64,000 nucleotides of DNA from Solen grandis (GCA_021229015.1 CM037782.1:60266541-60330540); one strand, 5' to 3'; shown: positions 22,635-34,565, numbered from the stretch's first letter. The notes: a model not told the origin generated them from the sequence alone. Numbers and translations: made by a program.

Positions 22635-23010
22635 CAGGCCCGGTGTTTTCGAAAAATACTGAAGTATAAAATCAGGCTTAACTCAAATATCTCAGGCTTA
22701 AATTCAAAATATCTCAGGCTTAAACTCAAAATAGGCTTAAGCTCAAAATATATCAGGCTTAAATCAGGCTTATACTCCTTAACTTCGAGTTTAAGTCTGA
22801 GTATGATATCTGAGCGGTGTTCTCGAACAAGAATGCACACACAAAATAAGCTAAAGCTAAAGTCTTAATAACACTGAGTGTCAGCAAACACTGTCTAAAG
22901 CATAACTGAGTGCAGAATTTGACTTAGCTGAGAATGTGCTTAAAATACGATGTGAACTCATTGATCAACTTAAGTTGATCACGATAATCAAACTTAAATT
23001 TTAATTTGGA
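22635..23010. mobile_element. Probable MITE with short tandem subterminal repeats
   Basis: It starts ggcccggtgttttcgaaaaa. Next come about five loose copies of a 20-22 bp motif (ctcaggcttaaactcaaaat). A near-copy of the start motif follows (cggtgttctcgaa at 22815) and then more aagct/taag-rich sequence. Repeated subterminal motifs beside a GGCCC-type end resemble non-autonomous PIF/Harbinger or hAT elements. The right end was not fixed. Confidence 0.4.
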
Positions 23011-23849
23011 TTTGAGTATGAGTATGATTTTCAATATCCTAGAGACCCTGGGTTCAGAGGTAAAATGTATCTCTTTTGCGAAACAGGAACTATTTAAAAG
23101 TTTGATTTTTGCTTACTTTTCATGGATTGAAAAAAGAACTCTATCAATTGATATGCATTTCTAATGGTGGGCTAATACGACCTATGCTGCTAGGTAAAGT
23201 AATGAATATTCTCAGGTTTAGTTTTTAGACGTAGGGTTAAAGGTTAGAGTTAAGGATAGGGGATTAGAGCATTAAGTGAACACAACATTCATTTTTATTC
23301 CAGGTATAAACAGTTAGTTATTCAGCTTACGGCAAATCAGCACCCTCTTCGTTGAAGTTACACAAGCAAAAGCTGGTTTTCAAAATCTGGACAACTATAT
23401 TATACGCGCCGTTTTATTGGTCAAATAATCCGTGTGGTCTCCGCCACGGATCAAATGAAGTTATTAATTATAGATACGAAGCTTTGCTAATCAAATAACC
23501 CACGGTCGATTAAGAAGCAAAGCGTATTGAGCGAACGCGGATTCCGACGATGGTTTATCCTACGAGATAAAAACATATTTGCCGCGAACCTCTTATAATA
23601 AAAATGCATGTTAGTTGTTTTAGGGGAATTTCCCCATAAAAAACATTGTTTTTATATTTCTTCTGCGTTTGATAATTTATCTTATTTCTTCCTCGAATTA
23701 CTTAAAAAACAAAAGTAAATCCAGGTTTAAACGGGTATTACATCATGTTAAGACTATTTATTTAGCATTTATGTTTTAATGGCATCAGTCGAAAGAATAA
23801 TATACCTATCAAAGTTTCCTTTACACATTAGCGTGTATGATGACTTTAA

Positions 23850-24077
23850 CCCTTTCCCCCATAGAGGAAACCATGAAAAGACCTATGCGAACAACATAAA
23901 ACCAGATCAGAGTAACTCGCAGGCTGATCAGGTTTTATGCTGTTCGCTGCTCCTCAGTGGTCTGGAAATGAGGACTTTATAATTAAATTTGGTAAGGATT
24001 GAGTTTGGCTTTCTGCAGATCAGGCTTTATGTGGTACCTATTGAGTGCGTCAAAATGAGTCTATATGAGGGAAAGGG
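23850..24077 (-). mobile_element. MITE family 2, TTAA-flanked with CCC...GGG ends (copy a)
   Basis: Ends CCCTTTCCCCCATAGAGG and ctatatgagggaaaggg, with TTAA immediately outside both (23846-23849, 24078-24081). The centre contains the gcaggctgatcagg motif of a hairpin that is partly lost here. TTAA targets with CCC/GGG ends are the piggyBac signature. There is one terminal unit at each end. The strand is given relative to copies b, d, f and g. Confidence 0.85.
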
Positions 24078-24230
24078 TTAAATAACTTTTCTGATAAATA
24101 TTATAATGAGTGCATATCTACAATTTAACTGATAAATGAAGACTTAATTGATAGTTCGTTTATTTGACTAATGATATCACATCAGGGGTGTACACATAGA
24201 TACTCGATTTTTATAACATACAAATAGAAA

Positions 24231-24369
24231 GCTTGCGGTAGGTCGGTGGTTCTACCCGGGTACCTCTGTGTACTCGGGGTCTTCCTCCACCTGTAATTAG
24301 CTGGACGTCGCTATATGATTGAAATACTATCGCAGGGACGGTAATCCCCAATACAACAACAACAACAAA
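24231..24369 (+). mobile_element. SINE family A, 3' portion
   Basis: Body cttgcggtaggtcggtggtt ... cttcctccacctgtaattag ... gacggtaatcccc, then an ACAACAACA tail. It matches the complete copy at 54.3 kb but lacks the tRNA-like head, as expected for 5'-truncated retroposition. Confidence 0.7.
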
Positions 24370-25345
24370 TAGAACAGCCCTTTTGAAAAGCAATAAACAG
24401 GAAGCAAGGCGAGTTCCCTCGTAAACCCTAGTTAATTAGAACTCATCAGTATTTTTATCTTTCCTCTATCACATTTAATGGCGTCTGATATTCCGGTGTG
24501 ACCGCCTCCTCGTACACGTGTCACTATTTAGTTTTATATTTAGATCCTGCAGTTTCATCGCATTTAATGGCCATCAGATGATCAACAAAAGCAGATATCA
24601 GAAATAAAACCAGTCTGTTTTTGTTGTAAAACAATTACATACATTCATTGATTCAATAAAAACTATAAATGAACTGATAAGAGAAGGCAGAATGTCTCTT
24701 GAGAAAGACACCAATGAGGTTATGATTTATTATTATTTTTGTTCATTTTTCCCAATTATATGCTCTAAGTTATTTGGATAATTGTCTATCTTACTGGTTG
24801 TGCTACCTCATTATGATATGACGTCATTGGCAGGTGCCATCTTTTTACACCAAATTATTTTATTTTGATATGCAGTCAATCAGAACTATTTAAATGAAAG
24901 CAATTCGTGTTGAAGTTCATCCTTGGACGGCTATAACATTGCCAAATAATTATATTCTTAATATTTCATATTCTATTGGTTGATTGTGATATTTATTAAA
25001 AAAAAAAAAGTAACTCTAACGACTTTCGTGTATCGAAGAGTGGGTATGAACTATGAACCAATGACCTTTGAATATTGGGTCATTGATGCAATACACGTCG
25101 ACGAGGTTTACTTTGGTTTAGACAAAAAGTCAGTAACTCGGTACACGGATTGTTCGCATCGGGAACCAAGTCCTAAGATGTGATACCCAATTAAGACCCA
25201 CGATTTGTACATTAGATAACTTCCTGAAGGCCAACCACACATACCTAGACGGATTGTTTATGAAACCTTGTGATATTTCATCGAATTCATTAAAAATAGT
25301 TCTTCCTCCACTCATAAGTATTGAATTCTGAATCACTATATTTAA

Positions 25346-25565
25346 CCCCTTCCCTCATATAGACTCATTAGGTACCACATAAAGCCTGATCTGCAGAAAA
25401 CCACAGTTAAACCTAATCAAATTTAATTATAAAATCCTCATTTCCAGATCAATGAGGAGCAGCGAACAGCATAAAACCTGATCAGCCTGCGAGTAACTCG
25501 CAGGCTGATCTGGTTTTATGTTGCTCGCATAGGTCTTTTCATGGTGTCCTCTACGAGGGAAAGGG
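25346..25565 (+). mobile_element. MITE family 2 (copy b)
   Basis: TTAA-flanked (25342-25345; 25566-25569). Left end cccttccctcatatagac, right end tctacgagggaaaggg. The centre has the perfect hairpin gcctgcgagtaactcgcaggc. One terminal unit at the left end. Confidence 0.88.
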
Positions 25566-26094
25566 TTAAGAAAGATCAATTTCTGTATAGCATACTAGAA
25601 TACCATTTATTAAAAAATATATTCTTTAAAAATGTTGATTTTCCAGATCGGAAATAATTAAATAATTAATTAAAGTCACGCTATACCAATAGTTCGGCAA
25701 AAATGCCTTAATCAAACTAAAATCATGAACTTTACTGCTTCTATATTGTACGAGCATACGTTTGTACATCAGCCATATTGTTATATATTTACAATATTGT
25801 ATACGTATGTACATCCACCATTTTAGTATGTAAAACAATATGGACATTTTGGCGACATATTTGTACAGAGTGATTATATCTTTTTTATTATATTCATTTT
25901 ATACTTTGACCAAGGCCTAAAAAGGGCAACCCGACCCTACCTAGCGAAAACCTGCCAATCCTCAAGTTTTTAACGGCCATTTTGGGACCCCCGTTTTCCG
26001 TGATTCATTCAGTTATGACTGGAATTTACACACACATTGAAACATACGGGTGGGTTGTGCGTAGTTCACAAAAAGGCACTATGACATTTCAAGA

Positions 26095-26100
26095 TTTATT
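26095..26100 (-). promoter_or_regulatory. Poly(A) signal of the intact C1q gene
   Basis: AATAAA on the minus strand, about 160 bp beyond the stop codon. Confidence 0.5.
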
Positions 26101-26259
26101 TCATTTTTTAAATAAAAATCAACTGCCGGTAACGCTTCCTTTGTATTGAATTTAGCCTCAATAATTTTTCACAGAAACAGATACATTATCGTTATCAAAA
26201 GGTTTTTGTTTTTTTTTGATAATAGGTCTAATTTTTTCTATCTCTTAAGAAGAAACATC

Positions 26260-27156
26260 TCAATAAAGAAGCACACCAGAAAATGTTGTAATTCTCTTCT
26301 GCTCATTTGAATATATTTGTCCATCATATCGTTCGTAATCCTCCACCCAGACTCTGTCTCTGTAATTTACTCTGATGATGGCAGTATTCCCCGACATGAG
26401 GAGCTGGGATCGAGGATCGGAAGAGGCATCCACCTGGTTATTTCCGTTGATGACAAGCTTGACGTCGGTCCGGCGGTTGTAGCTGTTGATGGTGAACGTA
26501 AACAAGTAAATCCCTGAGATGGGAGCGGTGAAAACACCATTGACAGCATCATAGCTTCCACCGTCGTTCAACAACACTCGGTCGAAACGTATGGTAGTGC
26601 CAGTGGAAACATGAGGCAAATCGTGAGAAAGATAAGCTGAGAATGACACGTGCTCACTCTGCCTTTTCGTCACCTCTTTACGGTTATTGCGTTTTTCTTC
26701 AGATATGATTCTTGTTCGTTCTTCATCTATATTCTCACCCCGAAGTGCCTCTCTCAAAACCCGCCCATTTTCCTCTTTTTCGGCATCCATTTGGAGCGTT
26801 AGGTCATCTTCTCTATTATTCTCTTCTTCGCCCTTCACTCCTACATTGCCTTCTATCTGTCTAGACAAATCTTCCATTTTTTTCTTCATATTTTCAATGA
26901 CAACATTTTGTTTTTCTATTATATTTTCAAATTTTTCAATTCTTTGCTGATATTCAAACAGGTTTTCTTGCAATTTCTTAAAATTCTGACTCATTTCCAA
27001 ACATTCAGACATTCTTTCGTCTAGTACTTCACCTACAGTTCCTTCCACTATATCTTTGAGTTCATGTCTAACATCCATGATATTCGCCTCAGTGACAATA
27101 CTGAAATAACACAAGCAAAAGGCAAGTGTAAACTTTGCAAACGGAAGAGAGTCCAT
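26260..27156 (-). CDS. C1q-domain-containing secreted protein (intact)
   Basis: 298 residues from the Met at 27156. The frame opens 20 codons earlier, but the chosen Met starts a proper signal peptide (FTLAFCLCYFSIVTEA, cleavage about residue 24) and lies about 50 bp below a TATA-like box. Residues about 27-105 form an alpha-helical coiled coil rich in heptad Leu/Ile/Met (RIEKFENIIEKQNVVIENM). An acidic linker follows (EEENNREDD), then a dibasic KR at 164-165, then a C1q globular domain at 170-298 with the family's GVFTAPISGIYLFTFT core and terminal TFSGVLLY. No collagen repeats are present, which is the rule for most bivalve C1q proteins. Single exon. Role by family: soluble trimeric recognition lectin of innate immunity; ligand unknown. 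Paralogue of the broken copy at 16658-17541. Confidence 0.92.
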   Translation of the reverse strand: MDSLPFAKFTLAFCLCYFSIVTEANIMDVRHELKDIVEGTVGEVLDERMSECLEMSQNFKKLQENLFEYQQRIEKFENIIEKQNVVIENMKKKMEDLSRQIEGNVGVKGEEENNREDDLTLQMDAEKEENGRVLREALRGENIDEERTRIISEEKRNNRKEVTKRQSEHVSFSAYLSHDLPHVSTGTTIRFDRVLLNDGGSYDAVNGVFTAPISGIYLFTFTINSYNRRTDVKLVINGNNQVDASSDPRSQLLMSGNTAIIRVNYRDRVWVEDYERYDGQIYSNEQKRITTFSGVLLY

Positions 27157-27202
27157 CGTGAATAAATAAGACGTACGGAACTGCTTAACGCTTCCATTCC
27201 TC

Positions 27203-27214
27203 TTTTTAATATAC
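27203..27214 (-). promoter_or_regulatory. TATA-like element of the intact C1q gene
   Basis: The minus strand reads tgtatattaaaaag about 50 bp upstream of the start Met, in the position equivalent to the TATA box of copy 1. Confidence 0.4.
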
Positions 27215-27219
27215 ATTCA

Positions 27220-27960
27220 AGCTATACTGACTATAATATAAGGCACGTATTAAGAACGAACCCATGTGTGGACTGATTATGATATAAAATGGATTTATTG
27301 CAATATTCGTATGTATATTGTTATATAAATTAGTGTGCCAACTACAATAATGTTGGTTGTTTGTTTTTATTGCACCATGCAATATAACATGTAGGCCTAT
27401 CTTATATGTGACGTAAATGGCATTGTTGCCGATTTGCAAAATTCAATGAGTTCCAGATTGTAACAAAACATGTTTATCTTATGATCAAAAATATGTTGAT
27501 GTCTAATATATACCTCATATATCTAGTCGCATACTATACAGAGTGATATACAAGTAATAATGAAATTAAGAACGTCATTTCAATAAAACACAGTCTGTAA
27601 CGTCAAACAATGGTCCAATGTCGGGGTTTGGTAATGTTATTTGCGAGTATGATATTAACACAACACGGTTCATATATTAATGTTTCTATATGATTGCATG
27701 TCAACACAAAGTCGCAATCATTTTTGCAGTTTAATTTAATGATAAAAAGAACCAGATGTCGTTATTTTTTTAAATACTATAATGCTTATCTTAAGGTCAA
27801 AAGTTTTCGCCCTATTTAACTTAAGTGTCATTTCATAATGCATTTGTAAATTTATCTCATAATCTCCCTAAAATGTCAACTAATATATGAAATTGAGCAC
27901 TTCCATTATTCTTTAAATTAAGTATCCCCTTAATCCCTATTATCCTTCGTTACCAAATGA
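27220..27960. other. Upstream region of the intact C1q gene
   Basis: AT-rich, no gene recognised. It may contain upstream control sequence of the C1q gene, but no specific site can be called with confidence. Confidence 0.35.
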
Positions 27961-27962
27961 CT

Positions 27963-28020
27963 TAACCCTTTCCCTCATATACACTCATTATAACCCTTTC
28001 CCTCATATAGACTCATTTAA
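27963..28020 (+). mobile_element. MITE family 2, two solo terminal units (copy c)
   Basis: Two tandem copies of the TTAACCCTTTCCCTCATA unit, with actcatta following the first. No core and no opposite end follow. It is either a truncated insertion or a product of recombination between terminal units. Confidence 0.75.
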
Positions 28021-28594
28021 TCAAAAACATAAAATACAATATCTTCTGATTCAAATGCTACCAAACGACATTTACATACAATACTTTCAATATCTTCACT
28101 AGAGACAGTCTAGCATTTATCATGGACAAGAACCTATTATTGTTTCCTGGTGTATTTTTACCGATATTGGAGCGTGGGATCCATTCCAGTCATGAAATGC
28201 CATAAAGACATCTAAGATGCAATCTCCTGGAGTATTATATTTTGTCAGCTGTTCGTGATCTTACAACGTGTAAATCTCATGCGCCGTAGGCGTACCACGT
28301 GTTAAACCGACTATAAATAAAATCAGTAGTTAGAAGAAAAAAGTTTGATGGCGAAATTAAGGTGTAGGTGGTCACGATTATTTTGACAACCTTTGCAGTG
28401 ACATTTTTGGGGGACAAGTAAGAAAAGGTTAAAGATATTTGAATTGATATTTCAGAAAGATCAATAATCTGTCAAGTTCGTGGTGTTGAGATCTTAGACG
28501 ATGTCCTCATTAAATATTTACGTAGTGTTTCTATAAGGAATAAGCCTTGAGAAGAGGTTCATATATTGGATGATACTCTGATCATAGATATAGA

Positions 28595-28728
28595 TGTAAT
28601 GGTTCCGCTACATTTCAGACCTCATGGAGATGACCAAGGTTTTTTAATGTTTCATTTGGGTACCTTGGTTATCTTGGTAGAGGTTTTAGTGGTCCAAGAC
28701 GTAGCGGAACCATAACAGGGACTTTACC
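28595..28728. mobile_element. MITE family 1 (copy d, left end lost)
   Basis: It starts inside the terminal repeat at tgtaatggttccgctac and ends with the full right end ccataacagggactttacc, followed by TTAA (28729-28732). Inner arms accaagg and ccttggttatc pair. Confidence 0.8.
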
Positions 28729-28759
28729 TTAAATTTTGCCGAACAAGTAAACAAACAAA

Positions 28760-28783
28760 CAGAGAGAGAGAGAGAGAGAGAGA
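28760..28783. repeat. (GA)n microsatellite
   Basis: A GA run directly after the family 1 MITE and an (ACAA)n stretch. Confidence 0.93.
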
Positions 28784-29244
28784 TTGTGTCTTGTTTTATT
28801 ATCTTAGCGAGGTATCCCATGTGTAAATCATACCTAACTATTGCTGTTTGTACCTCGATTTGTATGTAGAATGTTGTCATAGGGAGGTATATTTTCCCGA
28901 GGCCTAACCCAGACCTTTAGGAAATCCCAAGGAATATACCCCCCCCCCCACCCACAAAGAAAAATGCACATCACATAAAATGCTATAACGTCACAAAGTA
29001 AATGTTTATTTGAGAAATAATAAATTTATAACGAGACTCTGCGATACTTTATAATTTTATATAGTTGTCAACTGGTAACGAAGGCAACTGGGGCGGCTTT
29101 CTTTCGTTTTCTTCAGCATCTCGTACACTTCATTACAGAAATTTGGACAGTGTTTGAGGCGGTTTAAACAAAATTTCACAATTAATATGTTTCACTATCG
29201 ATGCTACTAATTGTGAGTTATATGGTCACATGACTTTGTTAGAA

Positions 29245-29470
29245 AATAAGCCCGAGTATCAACGGGCCAGGACCGGCTGTTACTGGGTACGTGGCCGGGA
29301 ATCGAACACAGGACGATGCGCCATGTGGCATGATTTCACACCAAGTATCATTATCAATGTCCTGACATCTGGAACTACCCTGTATAATATACTGAGCTAC
29401 CAGTACTATTTCTATGACGACATAACGAACCCACAAACCCCCAGACACTGAGCCGGACACCTTTACCCAT
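29245..29470 (-). mobile_element. SINE family C, degraded
   Basis: Shares ccatgtggcatgat..cacac, ctggaactacc and ttatcaatgtcctgacat-type text with 43.0-43.25 kb. A complementary B box (gggaatcgaacac at 29297) fits a tRNA-like head read on the minus strand. Two overlapping ORFs, one on each strand, are artefacts. Confidence 0.5.
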
Positions 29471-29574
29471 CGGTCATGGTCATCAACTCAGTTTTGAACT
29501 GACCATGCTGTACTGGGTTAAAGATATAAGTTACTATAATATGGCACCGCAACTGCGTTTGCTTGCTATGTAGT

Positions 29575-29766
29575 TATAGACCATTTCACAAGAGGATCGG
29601 TCATACCCGGTATAATTCGTTGATTTAAAATGACCAACCAGTGACTGGGGGTAAAATCAAGTGTATGTTTATTTCCCATTGAACAATGCGTACACCAGTA
29701 TGTAGATTAGGTGTTCGTTGATTTACGCAGGTTTGCGTCTCATTTCGAAGTGAAATGGTCTATTGC
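29575..29766. mobile_element. Possible small foldback element
   Basis: atagaccatttcac near 29576 is the exact complement of gtgaaatggtctat near 29752, about 190 bp end to end. No clear target duplication was seen. Confidence 0.35.
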
Positions 29767-30006
29767 TTTTGTGGTGACGTAGTAGTGTCCGATATGTATA
29801 CGAAAGGTCCAAAGTTTGGTTCCAGCTCGGAGCTGTAGGATTCATGTAAAAAATCACTGACTTTCGCGGAACAATCATTTCCGTTGTTATCGTGGAGGCT
29901 TTCAACCACGAATATAAGCCCCCACAAAAGGTGTTCATTTCAAAGACCTCATGCTTTCAAAAATACGAATCTACGAATAAATGTGCCCACGAAATTCCCT
30001 TAAGTA

Positions 30007-30085
30007 CAGTGGAACCTCTCGAAACCGCACGGTGCCCGGACCAGCTAAAATGTCCGGTTTTCAGATGTGTTCGGTTTACAAAGGT
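30007..30085 (+). mobile_element. Pogo/Tc1-type terminal fragment
   Basis: TA followed by CAGTGGAACCTCTCGAAACC, with internal gtccggttttcag and tgttcggtttac. This is the classic look of a Tigger/pogo-type end with inner direct motifs. The opposite end was not found. Confidence 0.5.
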
Positions 30086-30089
30086 TTTT

Positions 30090-31016
30090 GCTATTTCAGT
30101 GCTTATTTTACTTTATGTATGGGATTCAATGTATATTCTTCAAATGTTATGTGTATGGTATTAATTGTATGTGAGGTGTAATTATTCATTTCTTATTAAT
30201 GTGTTAATAACAAGATAAGTACATGTTTACCAAATAGATTGGGATTCGGAATGAAACTCAAAACAATGTATAACTGTACATTATATTTTATTGTTACTAA
30301 ATTCAACAGATATTTATTAAAAAAAGACAATAGTAAACATCTTTTAATGAAATTAAATGATAAATATCACCTTTCACTTGCACACTTAATATATATACAT
30401 GTGTATTTGATTGATTATATTTTTTATGTTTCGTGTCTCATTATAACTCATTTTGAGTGGCTTTGTACTTGTATAAAGTATTAATGATTTGTGCAATTAT
30501 ATGTCTTTGTACAAAGATGAGACGTAAATAAAGAATATATATATATATACTTAATCAATATCTACATTGTATTATGCAACTTTCTAAAAGGCACCTGTAA
30601 TCTTCACACCTTATTGTTTCACACGGCAAGCGCAGTTAAGTGTGTTGAATTAGTTGCCCTTTTCACCAATTAATCAACTTATGATAGTTAATGATGTGAT
30701 ATAAAGTTCTTTTTATTTCTAAAACCAAAGTCTATGCATGTTTCTCAATCCAATCTCTTGAAAAATGAGTCCATTGTGCACTGTTTCTGGCGGTTACACT
30801 TGTATTCCACAAACTTGCGCTCGGCCGTGTTGCTCAGTTCAACTAATGTCTCTAACAACTCGGGTTCCTTACTCGCAGCGAAGTTTTTCTGAATATATCT
30901 CAGCCGTCATATATACTCAATTAAAGTTAATCACAAAATGCTTTCCACAGAATTAACATCAGAAAGAGCCGATGTACATTATCAACGATTATTTTATGTC
31001 ATCGAAAATTAGTGAT
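30090..31016. other. AT-rich stretch without recognisable features
   Basis: Contains a short (TA)n at 30536-30550 after a cataaataaagaat-like string, otherwise nothing. ORFs at 30239-30484 and 30765-30956 show no domain. Confidence 0.35.
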
Positions 31017-31020
31017 TTAA

Positions 31021-31415
31021 CCCTTTCCCTCATATAGACTCATTTAACCCTTTCCCTCATATAGACTCATTTAACCCTTTCCCTCATATAGACTCATTTA
31101 ACCCTTTCCCTCATATAGACTCATTTAACCCTTTCCCCATATAGACTCATTTAACCCTTTCCCTCATATAGACTCATTTATCCCTTTCCCTCATATAGAC
31201 TCATTTTGACGCACTCAATAGGTACCACATAAAGCCTGATCTGCAGAAAACCACAGTTAAACCTTACCAAATTTAATTACAAAATCCTCATTTCCAGACA
31301 ACTGAGGATCAGCGAACAGCATAAAACCTGATCAGCCTGCGACTTACTCGCAGGCTGATCTGGTTTTATGTTGTTCGCATAGGTCTTTTCATGGTTTCCT
31401 CTATGAGGGAAAGGG
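31021..31415 (+). mobile_element. MITE family 2 with seven terminal units (copy d)
   Basis: TTAA flanks at 31017-31020 and 31416-31419. The left end carries seven tandem 27-bp units (TTAACCCTTTCCCTCATA plus tagactcat), the last running into the unique body (gacgcactcaataggtacc). The body has the hairpin gcctgcgacttactcgcagg. The right end, tatgagggaaaggg, is present once only. Confidence 0.9.
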
Positions 31416-31419
31416 TTAA

Positions 31420-32400
31420 CAGCACTTTATAAAAGTATATCGAATGCAACAAAACTGAATTGTGCGATGTTGTTTGATGTTATCATGTTTCTCACACACT
31501 AAATAGTATCTTCTATGCTTCTTTTGAAACATGCATAAGTTTGATTTGACATATCCAACAATTACACAATTATTTCGTGAAACATCTCCGTTTGAGAATT
31601 TCCTCGAAAAAACTTTTTGTATCAAAAATTTGCCAAAATATTTGGAGAAATTGTAGACAAGAGTCTACAAGAACATGTTGATCATAAAATGTGCAGATTT
31701 CTAGATTAATGAACAAGGAATTGCTTGACCTTTTAAATTTTAAGTTTTAAAGTCAAGAAGTTTCGTGGAATAGGGGTAGGTCTATTTTATACATTTTCAA
31801 CCACAGTTAAAACCCCAGTCTAAAAGAAAATAAAACTTTGCAATAGTTAAAGCTGCAACAGAGAACCATATCCCAGACTTAAATGGTACGATTACATATA
31901 TACGTGAAGCGGACCAACACATACTTATCAGCAGAATCATTTTGTAGGCGTAAGTATCGATATACGTTCTACTCAAGTCTTCATTTACTGTTACAATCAA
32001 CGCCTCTTCAGTCGCCATATTAAGAACAGGAAGCGTGCCTGAAATGTTGACCCACGCATTGAGAATCGATCATATATCTGTCAATTATGCTTCCCCGTTG
32101 AACATATCTGACTCATTAAAATGATGTAATAATGTGATTTACTCCGCTTGATTATCCTGATTAATTAATTACGTTTAGATTGTTAATTAAGTCCTTACGC
32201 CCAGTTGATTTTTGTTGATCCTTTCTGTTTGTTTTGTTGTTGCATTTGTGTTTTTTTTAGACCACATCTTCTTGGGAAAGGTAGGATTTTATTGACAGTC
32301 ATTTATCTCTATTCACCATGGTACCATCTAAACCAACATTGTCCTTTTTTCCTGGTTGTGTCGACACACCGTCATTATTACTGTCGTTTTGGAATTTTGC
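31420..32400. other. AT-rich stretch without recognisable features
   Basis: Both strands were read; no gene, element end or tandem array was found. ORFs of 69-73 codons here show no domain. Confidence 0.35.
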
Positions 32401-32409
32401 GTATATTAA

Positions 32410-32540
32410 GGTAAGATACCTGTAATGGTTCCGCTACATTTCGGACCACTTAACCTCTACAAAGATAACCAAGGTACCCTAGTGAAACATGAAAGGCCAT
32501 GAGGTCCGAAATGTAGCAGAACCATTACGTGTATCTTACC
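32410..32540. mobile_element. MITE family 1 (copy e)
   Basis: Ends ggtaagatacctgtaatgg and ccattacgtgtatcttacc are complementary; TTAA on both sides (32406-32409, 32541-32544). The element sits directly against the head of the long repeat at 32545. Confidence 0.87.
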
Positions 32541-32544
32541 TTAA

Positions 32545-33452
32545 AGCAAGAGGGCCAAGACGGCCCTGAATCGCTCACGTGAGAAACATTGCCTTCATTG
32601 CCAATTTTTGTATTATGAGTCATATTGAATACATAATCCATGCAGAAATACAGCAAGATCATCTAAATTCCACACAAAAACTGTACCTGCCATCCAAATT
32701 TTGAAGGTCATAGCTCTAATAATTCTATATAAAATCAAGTGACTCCTGGGGTGGGGTCAATTTTGACACCAGGGCCATGATTTGAACAAACTTGGTAGTG
32801 GTTCACAAGGCCATTTTACACACTAAATATCTAAACTCTAGGCTTGTGGTTTCTGACAAGGAGATTTACCTATTTTTTTCAAAGTAACTCTATGTAAAAC
32901 CGTGTGACCCCCGGGGCGGGGCCAATTTTGACCCAGGGCCATGATTTGAACAAACTTGGTAGAGGTCTATTAGGCCATTTTACACGCCAAATATCTAAAC
33001 TCTTTGCCTTGTGGTTTCTGACAAGAAGATTTTTCTAGTTTTTCCAATGTAAGTCTATATAAAATCAAGTGAGCCCTGGGGCGGGGCCAGTTTCGACCCC
33101 AGGTTCATGATTTGAACAAACTTGGTAAAGGTCTATAAGACAATTCCACACACCAAATATCTAAGCTCTAGGCCTTGTGGTGTCGTAGAAGAATATTTTT
33201 GAAGATTTCACTTTAAAAAATCTATTTTTAGCTACTGTGACCCAGATTTACAACGGACCGGAACCGTTTGAACAACTTTGGTAGAGCTTCATGCAAGGAA
33301 CATCGAAGGCAATGTCATCAAATTTGGCCCAGTGGTTTCGGAGGTGATGTCATTTGACACAATTGTGGACGGCGGACGGACGCACGGCGGACATCCATTG
33401 ATCCTAAACGCTGACATGAGCACTACGTGCTCAGGTGAGCTAAAAACGCCCA
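32545..33452 (+). mobile_element. Long dispersed repeat with AAGAGGGCC head (copy B)
   Basis: Head gcaagagggccaagacggcc and tcgctcacgtgag; tail ggacggcggacggacgcacg and gtgctcaggtgagctaaaa. The interior has three blocks of about 150 bp, each with a ggggcggggccaattttgac motif and a tgatttgaacaaacttggta motif. Two overlapping ORFs near 33280-33480 fall in the tail and are not genes. Same orientation as copies A and C. Confidence 0.72.
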
Positions 33453-33685
33453 GTGGACCTTGTTCAGGATTCATACTGCCTTAAATACACTGGGACATCC
33501 AAGTCTACAGATTAGTTCTCGTGTATCATCAAGTATAATTGGATATTATAATTTTCTATTTATACTTATAAATGTTATAATACATGTACATGTATCTCTA
33601 CAACAGGAGAATAACAAAGAACCGTCTTTGAATATGTGTCCTAATATCTAATAGACAATGTTAATCATGATGATTGTTTTTATTA

Positions 33686-33983
33686 CAGTAGAACTGCGAT
33701 TATCCGGGGTCCCCCTGATACCCGTATCATGCTTATTCCAAAATACATTCCTAGACCCGACACAAGCTCAATTACTTTCCAATTAAATCCATGAAACTAA
33801 ATGCAACCAAACCTGTCTTAAGCAGCCAATCAATGGAACAAGAGAATGTGGTCGCATAGCAGCAGTGACCGCTAAATGGAGGTAAAAAAATAAAACAAAA
33901 TGTAAGTTGAGTAATATTAAACACTGTGCGCTAAATACAGGATGACCGCTCACTAAAGATGACCGCTAATACAAGTTCAACTG
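33686..33983. mobile_element. TA-flanked pogo/Tc1-type MITE
   Basis: TA|CAGTAGAACTGCGATTATCC at the left and CAAGTTCAACTG|TA at the right, so both ends start CAGTNGAACT and are bounded by TA. The interior includes aacctgtcttaagcagccaa and gaccgctaa-type motifs. These resemble the unit of the 34-bp array at 51.5 kb and the remnant at 13.8 kb. Confidence 0.75.
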
Positions 33984-34289
33984 TATACAAATCGAATTAT
34001 GTCCTATCGGTTTATTCCGAGTCTCGCGATATTCCGGGTATCTTATACCACTCTCCATCCCACTTCCGCCCTTTTATCGAATAATTTATTCATTCATTTA
34101 TGTAAATTGTAGAATGATCGCAGCCATTATTCATTAATGTCTACTCTAAATTACATTCTATATTTGTACTAGTGATAGAAATATTAAAAATACATACATC
34201 TTTTTTATGATACTCGAGCGTTGTTCTCAGATATTATAAAGTGCTATTTTAATATGTATATATTCATCTCTTGCTGTTCCATATGGAAT

Positions 34290-34400
34290 GGATTGCACTA
34301 TTTTAAACTCTTTTTTGAATTGTATTTGTTTCCTTGTATGTGCAATGATGAGTAAATAAAGACACTACTAATACTACTTCTTCTACTACTGCATGATGAC
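34290..34400 (+). mobile_element. Possible LINE 3' end
   Basis: Text of the type ttgtatgtgcaatgatgagtaaataaagac followed by imperfect ACTACT trinucleotides. This looks like a retroelement or transcript 3' end with a simple-repeat tail. Confidence 0.3.
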
Positions 34401-34565
34401 AACTGGGCTGTAAGTAACATCCTTATACCTAGATTCAGCTATTTTACGGTAAACATTGATTTTTACATCGTCTTACGCACCGGATGACTAATCCCTTACT
34501 GTATTTATACGATCTTGTTTATTTAATTATCGTAGTCCATCCCAATTAGAGTCACTGTAACATAT

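Larger units (their letters stand above)
23345..28415. repeat. C1q-region duplication unit 3 with intact C1q gene
   Basis: Blocks: E inverted relative to unit 2 (23345-23562, containing acccacggtcgattaagaag against cttcttactcgactgtgggt at 19667), A (24497-24615), B (25013-25275), the intact C1q gene (26260-27156), a trace of C near 28075-28110 and D (28150-28415, atattggagcgtgggatc). The A-to-E segment is inverted between units 2 and 3. Confidence 0.6.

Noticed and set aside
33278..33484. Overlapping ORFs on both strands
   Set aside because: They fall in the tail of the long dispersed repeat; similar text recurs in copies A and C with broken frames.
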